Source: an uncultured Wenzhouxiangella sp.
GTDB taxonomy: Bacteria; Pseudomonadota; Gammaproteobacteria; Xanthomonadales; Wenzhouxiangellaceae
NCBI GenBank assembly: GCA_937876395.1
Contig: CALEIM010000057.1
Span: 1 to 7,819 of the forward strand
Direction of reading: 5' to 3'
Length of the DNA stretch: 7,819 bases
Translations under genes and position numbers: made by a program
In this document: positions 1 through 5,211 of the stretch, one piece after another
Position numbering within the stretch: the first letter of the stretch is position 1
How the letters are laid out: each line of letters opens with the position of its first letter
The notes under the pieces: generated by a model
What the model was told of the DNA's origin: nothing
Databases searched by the model: none
The model's input: the letters and a program-made list of their open reading frames with translations, nothing else

Positions 1-294
1 GCTGTGCGTACCCTGCTCGAAATTCACAACCGCGGGCACCGCATGAACGCCGAACGGCTGATGGATGCCGGAATTGCCCTGATCAACAAACAGGGACTCA
101 CCCCGTCAATCAACTACGAATTCGCCCTGCTGGCCCTTGATGACCTGAATGACGAAAACCTGGCCGGCGCGCTTCTCAACACAGGAGCAGAACGGGCGGG
201 CGACCCCAACTGGACGCGCATAGTGCGCGATGCCCTGGTGGAGTCCGGTCACGAAGCGTTTGCCCAGCGCTGGTGGCAGGCGCGGGGAGAGTGA
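1..294 (+). CDS. 3' end of an unrecognised gene (hypothetical protein, partial)
   Basis: The frame is open from the left edge of the window to a TGA at 292-294, giving 97 visible residues. A GTG at 4 and an ATG at 43 are possible starts, but no ribosome site can be seen because the upstream sequence is missing. I therefore treat it as the C-terminal part of a longer protein. The visible part is Ala- and Leu-rich, probably all-helical and soluble, with no membrane segment or cysteine cluster. Stretches such as ALLALDDLND and GHEAFAQRWW could fit a helical-repeat (TPR-like) tail, but I recognise no family. Directly after its stop lies the broken higB frame, so a recombination junction falls close to the end of this gene, and its natural C-terminus may itself have been altered. 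Confidence 0.5.
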   Translation, partial: AVRTLLEIHNRGHRMNAERLMDAGIALINKQGLTPSINYEFALLALDDLNDENLAGALLNTGAERAGDPNWTRIVRDALVESGHEAFAQRWWQARGE

Positions 295-505
295 ACTGGT
301 CTGTCCGGCGGCCGGGCGCCTCAGGGCCGAGGTAAAACAGGATTTCGGGAATGCCAGCATCCTTAAAGATGGCCGGGTCGTGTTCAATATTGCGGGAAAC
401 AAGTATCGACTTGTCGTCTGGATCAACTACGCCTACCGAGTCGTATACATCCGCTTTATTGGCACCCATGCGCAGTACGACAAGATTGATGTGCAAACCA
501 TTTAA
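230..505 (+). pseudogene. higB: N-terminally truncated HigB-type mRNA interferase toxin
   Basis: From about 326 to the TAA at 503-505 this frame reads as the C-terminal part of the HigB toxin family (RelE-like ribosome-dependent mRNA interferases). It shows AEVKQDFGNASILKDGRVVFNI followed by NKYRLVVWINY and the family ending GTHAQYDKID. Family members are normally about 95-100 residues. Only about 59 residues here are HigB-like, so the first 35-40 residues with the N-terminal helices are gone. The frame is open back to an ATG at 230, but residues before 326 (Pro-, Gly- and Arg-rich, overlapping the upstream gene out of frame) do not resemble HigB. No frame upstream contains the missing half, so this is replacement or deletion rather than a simple frameshift. 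The higA antitoxin follows 17 bp later in normal toxin-first order. I infer an inactive toxin remnant, although a short protein could still be made. Confidence 0.75.
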
Positions 506-522
506 CTGCCGGAAACTTGATC

Positions 523-891
523 ATGGATATTAAACCGATTAAAACTGATGCCGACTACCGCGCGGCACTGAAAGAAGTTGAAGGCCTGATGATGGCCGGG
601 CCAGATACGCCAGAAGGCGAAAAACTGGATGTCATGGTCACACTGATCGAGGCTTATGAAGCCAGACATTTCCCCATGGATTTGCCTGATCCTGTTGAAG
701 CGATCAAATTTGAAATGGAACGCAAGGGCTTGACCGTCAAAGATATGGAACCCATGATCGGAAAAAGCAATCGCGTTTACGAGATTCTGAATCGCAAACG
801 TTCGCTGACTCTGAAGATGATCTGGAAACTCCACAAGAACTTGGGCATTCCGGCAGAGTCGTTGATCAGGCCGCCCCAGACTCGTGTGTGA
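523..891 (+). CDS. higA: HigA-type antitoxin, helix-turn-helix
   Basis: This 122-residue protein matches the HigA antitoxin family that partners HigB toxins; such antitoxins bind the toxin and repress the operon promoter. The N-terminal part, about residues 1-60, has the family pattern IKTDADYRAAL...LMMAGPDTPEGEKLDVMVTLIEAYEARHFPM. The C-terminal part, about residues 65-110, is a DNA-binding helix-turn-helix (GLTVKDMEPMIGKSNRVYEILN then LTLKMIWKLHKNLGIP). I chose the ATG at 523 because GGAA at 511-514 sits 8 nt upstream; a TTG at 517 is in frame but less likely. It looks complete, with normal length and no missing segment. Since its upstream toxin is truncated, it is probably an orphan antitoxin, which could still bind HigB-like toxins from elsewhere. 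The last few codons overlap the next antitoxin fragment. Confidence 0.85.
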   Translation: MDIKPIKTDADYRAALKEVEGLMMAGPDTPEGEKLDVMVTLIEAYEARHFPMDLPDPVEAIKFEMERKGLTVKDMEPMIGKSNRVYEILNRKRSLTLKMIWKLHKNLGIPAESLIRPPQTRV

Positions 892-1192
892 ACAGGCCGA
901 AGATGCCGAGGATATCCGGGCTGGCGCGCTGGCCGTGCGTGAACTGGACGAGGGCCGTGACGAGGTCGTTCCTTTGGAAGTGCTTCGACAACTGCTCGCA
1001 GGCAGGCATCCCCTGGCCGTGTGGCGCCGCCACAGAGCTCTGACGCAACAGGCCCTGGCTGATGCGGCTGGCGTGAGCACGTCCTATATCCCGCAGATTG
1101 AATCCGGTGCAAAACCCGGATCGGTCCATGCTCTGCGCAAGATTGCCGAAGCGCTTCGTGTCGATATTGATGACTTGATTGCTGAGGGCTGA
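884..1192 (+). pseudogene. 5'-truncated XRE-family antitoxin (helix-turn-helix)
   Basis: The reading frame gives about 102 residues from a GTG at 884. Its C-terminal part is a classic XRE/Cro helix-turn-helix: WRRHRALTQQALADAAGVSTSYIPQIESG, followed by a LRKIAEALRVDIDDLI ending. Relatives that pair with RelE-type toxins carry about 25-30 further residues at the N-terminus (a Phd-like strand-helix segment) before the AEDAEDI motif. Here that motif appears about five residues after the frame leaves higA, and the frame closes at a TGA at 863. The 5' end of the gene therefore seems to have been cut off and joined to the 3' end of higA. The GTG at 884 overlaps the higA stop at 889-891, so translational coupling could still produce the DNA-binding domain. 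No partner toxin gene is adjacent. It might act as a residual repressor or be simple debris; the family call is firm, the truncation is an inference from family architecture. Confidence 0.65.
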
Positions 1193-1244
1193 GGGGGAGG
1201 GTCAGGCTCAGGGCGAAAGGCTCAGAGCTCTCGGCAAAAGTTGG

Positions 1245-1260
1245 AAGCAGTCTGCTGCTT
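1245..1260 (+). repeat. Small hairpin after the XRE remnant
   Basis: AAGCAG (1245-1250) and CTGCTT (1255-1260) form a 6-bp stem with a TCTG loop. Only one extra T follows before GG, so the T tract expected of an intrinsic terminator is absent. It lies between the XRE antitoxin fragment and the abiE promoter, where a terminator would make sense, but the evidence is weak. Confidence 0.3.
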
Positions 1261-1269
1261 TGGTTCGAC

Positions 1270-1307
1270 TTGATAAGTATGCCTGTTCGGCATAACATAT
1301 TTATGCC
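1270..1307 (+). promoter_or_regulatory. abiE promoter with palindromic operator
   Basis: A sigma70-like promoter can be read as TTGATA (1270-1275), a 17-bp spacer and TAACAT (1293-1298). A perfect inverted repeat, TATGCC-5 nt-GGCATA (1278-1294), lies in the spacer and overlaps the -10. A third half-site TATGCC at 1302-1307 forms a second inverted pair with GGCATA (7-nt spacing). AbiEi proteins are known to repress their own operon by binding inverted repeats at the promoter, so these half-sites are good candidates for the AbiEi operator. If the promoter call is right, transcription starts near 1305 and the first usable start codon of abiEi is the ATG at 1330. Confidence 0.5.
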
Positions 1308-1329
1308 TACCGCCCAGAAACATCAAGTA

Positions 1330-2124
1330 ATGACTCCGGGAAACTTCCTCAAGCGGCATAAGGTCTTTCGTATCGATCAGTTCGAGGCGGCGACTGGGTT
1401 GAGTGGAGCGGGGCGCAAGGCGTCGCTCGACTATCATCGCAAGCGAGGTCACATCATTCCCGTCCGGCGCGGCATTTACTGGGTCGTGCCGCCCGGCGCC
1501 GATCCGGAAAGCTGCGCCGTTGACTCAATCCTGATTGCCAGCCATATCACTCCCCAGGCCATCATCGCCTATCACAGCGCTCTGGAACTGCATGGTCGAG
1601 CCTACAGCAGTTTCAATGAGGTTCAGTTCATCACTGAGCGTAAAATGCGGCCGTTCGAGTTTCGGGGTACCAGGTATCGGTCGATAACTGCACCACCGGC
1701 ACTTTTGCGAGCGGGCCAAGAAGGCTTTGGAGTCGAAACCCTTGATCGTACCGGCAACCCGGTCAAGGTATCCGGGTTGGAGCGCACCCTTGTTGATACG
1801 TTGGACCGCCCTGATCTGTGCGGGGGCTGGGAGGAAGTATGGCGCTCGCTCGACATGATCGAGTACCTGCATCTTTCGACCGTCCAACGCTATGTCGAAG
1901 TGCTGAACAACGCGACCGCAGCAGCGAAGGTCGGCTGGTATCTTGAGATCAACCGGGACTCACTGATGGTCGATGAGCAAACGCTCAACAAACTTCAGCG
2001 ACTCACTCCGGCCAGCCCACACTACCTGGAGCGCTACAGCGAGCAAGCAACGCGTTACCTACCCCGTTGGAACCTGATCGTTCCAACCGCCCTGGCTGAA
2101 AGAAGTTGGGATGAGCTGACGTGA
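1330..2124 (+). CDS. abiEi: AbiEi-family antitoxin and transcriptional repressor
   Basis: This is the first gene of a type IV AbiE pair. AbiEi proteins carry an N-terminal winged helix-turn-helix for operator binding and a C-terminal domain that neutralises the AbiEii toxin. Here residues 1 to about 65 (FLKRHKVFRIDQFEAATG through GHIIPVRRGIYWVVPPG) match that N-terminal domain, including the RRGIY strand-turn typical of the family. The middle part carries AIIAYHSALELHGRAYS and VSGLERTLVDTLDRP, both characteristic. The length from 1330 is 264 residues, within the usual range. No strong ribosome site marks the start. In-frame starts also exist at 1279 and 1303, but both fall in or next to the palindromic promoter, which is why I prefer 1330. 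It overlaps abiEii by 4 nt (GTGA), so the two are translated as a pair. No damage is visible. Confidence 0.85.
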   Translation: MTPGNFLKRHKVFRIDQFEAATGLSGAGRKASLDYHRKRGHIIPVRRGIYWVVPPGADPESCAVDSILIASHITPQAIIAYHSALELHGRAYSSFNEVQFITERKMRPFEFRGTRYRSITAPPALLRAGQEGFGVETLDRTGNPVKVSGLERTLVDTLDRPDLCGGWEEVWRSLDMIEYLHLSTVQRYVEVLNNATAAAKVGWYLEINRDSLMVDEQTLNKLQRLTPASPHYLERYSEQATRYLPRWNLIVPTALAERSWDELT

Positions 2125-3077
2125 GCCAGTCTGCTGAGTCCCTGAACCAGCTGGCTGCAGAAACCGGTTTCAGAATCGAAATTCTGGAGAAAGTAGACCG
2201 GCTGGTAGCGCTGCTTCAAACCCTGTTCCAGGATCCCTATCTCGCTGATCGACTGGCACTCAAAGGTGGCACTGCACTTAACCTCTTCTATTTTGGATTA
2301 CCGCGCCTGTCTGTTGATATCGACCTGAATTATATTGGTTCAGTTGATCGTAAAAGCATGTTGTCCGAACGACCCAAAATCGAGCAGCGAGTTCGAGCCA
2401 TTGCCAGCCGACAAAATCTTACACTGACTCGCGCGCCTACAAGCCATGCCGGATCAAAATGGACTTTTCGTTATGCCAGCGTTCTTGGCTCGGGCGGTGT
2501 GCTGGAGATTGACCTGAACTATTTGTACCGCCAGCCACTATGGCCAATCCAGCAGCGAAACTCGCACGTTCTTGGCGCCCTTCGTGCGCGGAATATCTCT
2601 GTGCTGGACCTACACGAGCTGGCCGGCGGCAAGCTCGCCGCACTCTTCTCCCGAACCGCTGCACGCGACCTCTTTGACGCCCACCGCCTGCTGACATCCA
2701 TAGATACTGACCCGACCCGACTCCGCCTTGCATTTGTGCTCTACGGCGCGATGAATCGCAAGGACTGGCGCACCATCAGTCCTGACAACGTCAATGTCGA
2801 TCTGAACGAGGCCCGACGGCAACTCTTTCCACTCCTGGTCCAACAGAATTTGACGCGGGCCAACGAGCAAAAGGCGCTACTCCAGAAAATCATTGAAGAA
2901 ACCCGAAACGCTCTGGGCCAACTGCTGCCGTTGACATCCAACGAGCACGAATTTCTTGACGTGATGCTCGAAAATGGCAGCATTCAGCCGCATCTCCTGA
3001 ACCTTGAACCCGATTTTGCCGACAAGCTGATCAGCCATCCTGCTCTTCAATGGCGAGTACACCAGACGCAGCGATGA
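2121..3077 (+). CDS. abiEii: AbiEii-family nucleotidyltransferase toxin
   Basis: This 318-residue protein is the toxin partner of AbiEi. The family consists of DNA polymerase beta-like nucleotidyltransferases that arrest growth, aborting phage infection in AbiE systems; related MenT toxins modify tRNA ends. The catalytic signatures are intact: KGGTALNLF with the GG at residues 49-50, then RLSVDIDLNY with the metal-binding pair D66 and D68. Later come ELAGGK (K171), R178 and RDLFD (R182, D183, D186), matching the conserved motifs III and IV. The GTG start at 2121 overlaps the abiEi stop at 2122-2124, which implies translational coupling and a shared promoter. Its end (LISHPALQWRV) resembles complete family members, so the toxin looks full length and probably active. 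I cannot tell its nucleotide or RNA target from sequence. Confidence 0.87.
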   Translation: MSQSAESLNQLAAETGFRIEILEKVDRLVALLQTLFQDPYLADRLALKGGTALNLFYFGLPRLSVDIDLNYIGSVDRKSMLSERPKIEQRVRAIASRQNLTLTRAPTSHAGSKWTFRYASVLGSGGVLEIDLNYLYRQPLWPIQQRNSHVLGALRARNISVLDLHELAGGKLAALFSRTAARDLFDAHRLLTSIDTDPTRLRLAFVLYGAMNRKDWRTISPDNVNVDLNEARRQLFPLLVQQNLTRANEQKALLQKIIEETRNALGQLLPLTSNEHEFLDVMLENGSIQPHLLNLEPDFADKLISHPALQWRVHQTQR

Positions 3078-3148
3078 ACAGCGCCAAATTCCTCACTCTT
3101 CTGCAAGTCCATGCCGAATCCATCTCCATCGGGTTGAGGGTGTGGCTA

Positions 3149-3166
3149 GATCCGTATATTCGGATC
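3149..3166. repeat. Perfect 6-bp inverted repeat GATCCG/CGGATC
   Basis: The arms GATCCG (3149-3154) and CGGATC (3161-3166) flank the AT-rich loop TATATT. The position 70 bp after the abiEii stop could suit a transcript-end hairpin or a protein-binding palindrome, but there is no T tract after it. Confidence 0.4.
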
Positions 3167-3261
3167 GGTATTGATTGGTGGCGAAGGTTGTTACATGGTC
3201 CGGCGGCCACGTCGGGCCGACCTGCGCGTTGTTCGGTGCCGAACCCCTGGGTCACCCCGGG

Positions 3262-3316
3262 GGCCAAACTCAGGTCTGATCACTTGATTCCACGGGAAAT
3301 GCCTTTGAGTTTGACC
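3262..3316. repeat. Long-spaced inverted repeat, 11-bp arms
   Basis: GGCCAAACTCA (3262-3272) pairs with TGAGTTTGACC (3306-3316), with one position that would be a G-U pair in RNA and a 33-nt interior. It lies about 40 bp before the repeat that carries the first pilB copy. It could be a structured RNA element or the remains of a mobile-element end; its role is unknown. Confidence 0.4.
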
Positions 3317-3357
3317 CGGCCGCACAGGCCGACGAACCCTGCCCGCTCTCCCATTGA

Positions 3358-4275
3358 AAACCCTTTGCAAATTCAGCAGTTAAAGGCTAGCATTCAAGCA
3401 AGTCTCAAGGAGTTTGCCGCATGTCGGCTCAACCAGCAACTCTGATGCGCCTGCCGTCGCTGGCGCGAAAAATGGTCGATACCGGCCTGCTCAGCGAGGA
3501 AAAGGCGCTGGAACTGGCCGCCCAGGCCAATGAAAAGCGTCGCACGTTCACCAGCCACATCGTGCGGGAAAAGGCGGTTGATGCGCTTGGCTTTGCGCAT
3601 CTTGCTGCCGAGGATTTCGGCATGCCGCTGATTGATCTGGCGGCCGTCAATCTCAAATACGCGCCGGTCAAGCAGGTCAAGGAAGAACTGCTGCGCAAAC
3701 ATTTGATTGTGCCGATTCTCAAGCGCGGTAATCGTCTGTTCGTGGCCACGGCCGACCCCGGCAACAAATCCGGCATGGATGAGCTGACCTTTACCAGCGG
3801 CTTGGCGGTTGAAGCCGTGCTGGCGCCCTACAACGCCATTGAGCCGGCACTGGACCGCGCCATGGCAGGCTCATCGGAAGCATTCAGCGAGCTGACCAAG
3901 GGTGAGGATGATCTTGAAAACCTGGGCTTTGGCGATACTGCCGAGGAGGAAGACGAGGCCAGCGACTCCGCCGGCAGCGACGATGCGCCGGTGGTGCGCT
4001 TTGTCAACAAGGTGCTGATTGACGCAATTCGCAAGGACGCCTCGGATATTCATTTCGAGCCGTATGAAGAGGACTACCGAGTGCGCTTCCGCATTGACGG
4101 TGTGCTGGTCACCCAGGTGCGCCCGCCAAAACGCATGGCGCCGCGCCTGTCTGCGCGCCTGAAGGTGATGTCCAATCTCGACATTGCCGAGCGCCGGGTG
4201 CCGCAGGACGGCCGTATCAAGCTCAATATATCCAAGGGCACGGCCTATGACTTTCGTGTTTCCACCTGTCCGACC
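3358..4275 (+). repeat. 918-bp direct repeat, copy 1 (pilB leader and 5' part)
   Basis: Read side by side, 3358-4275 and 5212-6129 align without gaps at a constant offset of 1854 bp. I count seven mismatches: 3376, 3377, 3379, 3380 and 3395 in the leader, and 4260 and 4269 at the far end, the last two being synonymous codon changes. Everything from 3396 to 4259 (864 bp) is identical. Similarity stops abruptly at 4276, inside what would be codon 286 of pilB. The repeat includes the promoter, ribosome site, start codon and 285 codons. Confidence 0.95.
3365..3393 (+). promoter_or_regulatory. Putative sigma70-type promoter of pilB, copy 1
   Basis: TTGCAA (3365-3370), a 17-bp spacer and TAGCAT (3388-3393) resemble -35 and -10 boxes, each matching the consensus at four of six positions. 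Both boxes are unchanged in the second copy, while four of the five leader differences fall in the spacer and the fifth just after the -10. That pattern suits a promoter but is modest evidence. The ribosome site AAGGAG (3407-3412) lies 8 nt before the ATG at 3421. Confidence 0.4.
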
Positions 4276-4359
4276 AATGAGCTGTCCTCTAGCAGAAATA
4301 GCACCGGTGCTTTGCTTTCGCTCGGTCCGAGGAGCAGCGTTGCAATGACGTCGGGATAG
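3421..4359 (+). pseudogene. pilB: Truncated pilB copy, N-terminal domains only
   Basis: The first 285 codons encode exactly the same residues as the full PilB at 5275. After T285 the sequence changes to 27 unrelated residues and a TAG at 4357-4359, giving a 312-residue product. Retained are the N-terminal T2SSE_N-type domain (about residues 40-150), the acidic linker near residues 160-188 (EEEDEASDSAGSDD), and the start of the central domain with DASDIHFEPYEEDYRVRFRIDGV. Missing are the Walker A, Asp box, Walker B, His box and cysteine motifs, so it cannot be an ATPase. Promoter-like boxes and the AAGGAG ribosome site are intact, so the fragment may still be made. It could compete with PilB for partner proteins, or be unexpressed or degraded. 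It reads toward the yefM-yoeB pair, whose start is 137 bp after its stop. Confidence 0.9.
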
Positions 4360-4429
4360 AACCTGACTGTCTGGAAGATTACCGGCTATGTGCTTCGCTT
4401 GGCCAGGAATTCGGGGATTATACGGAATC
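4276..4429. other. Left spacer between broken pilB and yefM, repeat-derived
   Basis: This stretch supplies the last 27 codons of the broken pilB frame and then non-coding sequence. It contains a perfect 12-bp palindrome AGCACCGGTGCT (4300-4311), a GC stem CTCGG-T-CCGAG, and phrases such as TTCGCTCGGTCCG and GCTTCGCTTGGCC. These look like decayed interspersed palindromic repeats of the kind common in proteobacterial genomes. The assignment to such a repeat family is by resemblance only. Confidence 0.4.
4392..4416 (+). repeat. 25-bp imperfect direct repeat, left of the TA module
   Basis: The core CGCTTGGCC(A/G)GGAATTCGGGG is shared with 5122-5146, with 23 of 25 positions identical over the whole unit. 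It lies 14 bp before the yefM operator region. Confidence 0.7.
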
Positions 4430-4468
4430 TGACGTACCCCTTGACGTACGTGCAATATGACGTACCAT
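4430..4468 (+). promoter_or_regulatory. yefM-yoeB operator-promoter with three TGACGTAC repeats
   Basis: TGACGTAC occurs at 4430-4437, 4442-4449 and 4458-4465. The second copy lies in a -35-like TTGACG (4441-4446); a 16-bp spacer then leads to TACCAT (4463-4468) as the -10. The spacing between the first two repeats is 12 bp and between the last two 16 bp. In E. coli, YefM-YoeB binds paired sites with a GTAC core at this promoter, and as I recall these are centred 12 bp apart, so the repeats are good candidates for the autoregulatory operator. Confidence 0.6.
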
Positions 4469-4496
4469 ACGATTTGTATCTTTGTGGATGTGTGTC

Positions 4497-4739
4497 ATGA
4501 CTGCAATTACGGCCAGCGAAGCACGCGCTAACCTGTATCGTCTGATCGACGAGGCGGCGTCCTCGCATCAGCCGTTGCTGATCGCGGGGAAGCGGAATAA
4601 GGCGGTGTTGGTTTCCGAGGAAGACTGGCAGGCCATCCAGGAAACCCTGTTCCTGTTATCTGTGCCCGGCATGCGCGAATCGATTCGCGAAGGCATGGAT
4701 ACGCCCGCTGACGAATGCTGCGAGGACCTGGATTGGTGA
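4497..4739 (+). CDS. yefM: YefM-family antitoxin (Phd/YefM fold)
   Basis: This 80-residue protein is a Phd/YefM-type antitoxin. The N-terminal half has the family pattern TAITASEARANLYRLIDEA, then HQPLLIAGKRNKAVLVSEEDWQAIQETLFLL, which builds the dimeric DNA-binding fold. The C-terminal tail after about residue 58 (MRESIREGMDTPADECCEDLDW) is acidic and probably becomes ordered on the toxin. Members bind and silence the YoeB toxin and repress their own promoter, alone weakly and more strongly with toxin. I chose the ATG at 4497 because homologues begin with the ITASEAR strand close to the start; a longer frame from 4482 adds only MWMCV, and a weak GGA lies 8 nt before 4497. It overlaps yoeB by 4 nt (GTGA). 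Nothing is missing. Confidence 0.9.
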   Translation: MTAITASEARANLYRLIDEAASSHQPLLIAGKRNKAVLVSEEDWQAIQETLFLLSVPGMRESIREGMDTPADECCEDLDW

Positions 4740-4999
4740 GCTGGCGGCTGGTTTATACGAAACAAGCGCAAAAAGACGCGAAGAAGCTGGCATCAAGTGG
4801 GCTGAAGCCCAAAGCGCGGGAATTGTTGACCATCCTGGCCGAAGACCCGTTCCGGAAGCCGCCACCTTTTGAAAAGCTGATTGGAGATCTTGCCGGCGCC
4901 TATTCGCGACGAATCAACATTCAACATCGATTGGTCTACCAAGTGCTGGAGGAAGATCGAATAGTGAAGGTTTTGCGGCTTTGGAGTCACTATGAGTAA
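4736..4999 (+). CDS. yoeB: YoeB/Txe-family mRNA interferase toxin
   Basis: This 87-residue protein belongs to the YoeB/Txe group of RelE-fold toxins, which cut mRNA in the ribosomal A site. The expected catalytic residues are present at matching positions: E46 in PPPFEKLIGDLAG, R65 in SRRINIQHRLVYQV, and H85 in the ending LRLWSHYE (E46, R65 and H83 in E. coli YoeB). Length is close to the 84-residue E. coli protein. The GTG at 4736 overlaps the yefM stop, and the ATG at 4715 would add seven residues not seen in the family. The toxin looks intact and active, so loss of the module would be expected to be costly to the cell. After its stop, no clear terminator separates it from the second pilB copy, 275 bp downstream. 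Confidence 0.92.
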   Translation: MSWRLVYTKQAQKDAKKLASSGLKPKARELLTILAEDPFRKPPPFEKLIGDLAGAYSRRINIQHRLVYQVLEEDRIVKVLRLWSHYE

Positions 5000-5211
5000 C
5001 GTTCAGTGAGCAGAGTTGATGGGTTGCGCTGCGCGCCTTCGTGCTTTCCTGCTGCATATCGCCGGACTTGATTCCGCGTCTTTAATGAGTGGTGGCATCG
5101 GGAAGGGGTTTCCAGCTCGGCGCTGCGCTTGGCCGGGAATTCGGGGGGTGATCTGGAGGCTTTCTAGGAGGATCCCGGCTCTGTGGTTGGAATTCTGGGT
5201 GGTGAGGGAGG
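5000..5211. other. Right spacer between yoeB and pilB, repeat-derived
   Basis: No gene is supported. A short + frame starting at 5016 encodes residues typical of translated GC-rich repeats and lacks a ribosome site. The stretch holds the 25-bp repeat at 5122-5146 and phrases such as GCCGGACTTGATTCCG and GGATCCCGGCTCTG, which resemble degraded interspersed palindromic repeats. I find no hairpin followed by a T run, so transcription from yefM-yoeB may continue into pilB. Confidence 0.45.
5122..5146 (+). repeat. 25-bp imperfect direct repeat, right of the TA module
   Basis: It matches 4392-4416 at 23 of 25 positions in the same orientation, with differences at 5125 (G for T) and 5135 (G for A). 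The two copies bracket yefM-yoeB and its operator, 730 bp apart. Confidence 0.7.

Larger units (their letters stand above)
3078..3357. other. Gene-free stretch between abiEii and the first pilB copy
   Basis: I see no convincing gene here on either strand. The + frame that crosses it is Pro- and Arg-rich, lacks a ribosome site and overlaps genes at both ends. The stretch holds several short inverted repeats: GATCCG-6 nt-CGGATC at 3149-3166, GTTCGG-TG-CCGAAC at about 3233-3246, and the longer arms at 3262-3316. None is followed by a T run, so I do not call a clear terminator for abiE. It may contain decayed pieces from earlier insertions at this site. Confidence 0.5.

Noticed and set aside
1245..1261. 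Intrinsic terminator after the XRE remnant
   Set aside because: The 6-bp stem is real but lacks the T run, so I list it only as a hairpin.
3050..3445. Open frame of 131 codons spanning the abiEii end, the gap and the pilB copy 1 start
   Set aside because: It overlaps two well-supported genes, has no ribosome site, and its Pro/Arg-rich product resembles no family; the coding signal belongs to the neighbours.
4276..5211. Integron cassette with an attC site around yefM-yoeB
   Set aside because: TA cassettes are common in integrons, but I see no clear attC core sites and no integrase, and the module has its own promoter; the flanking repeats are direct, not attC-like.
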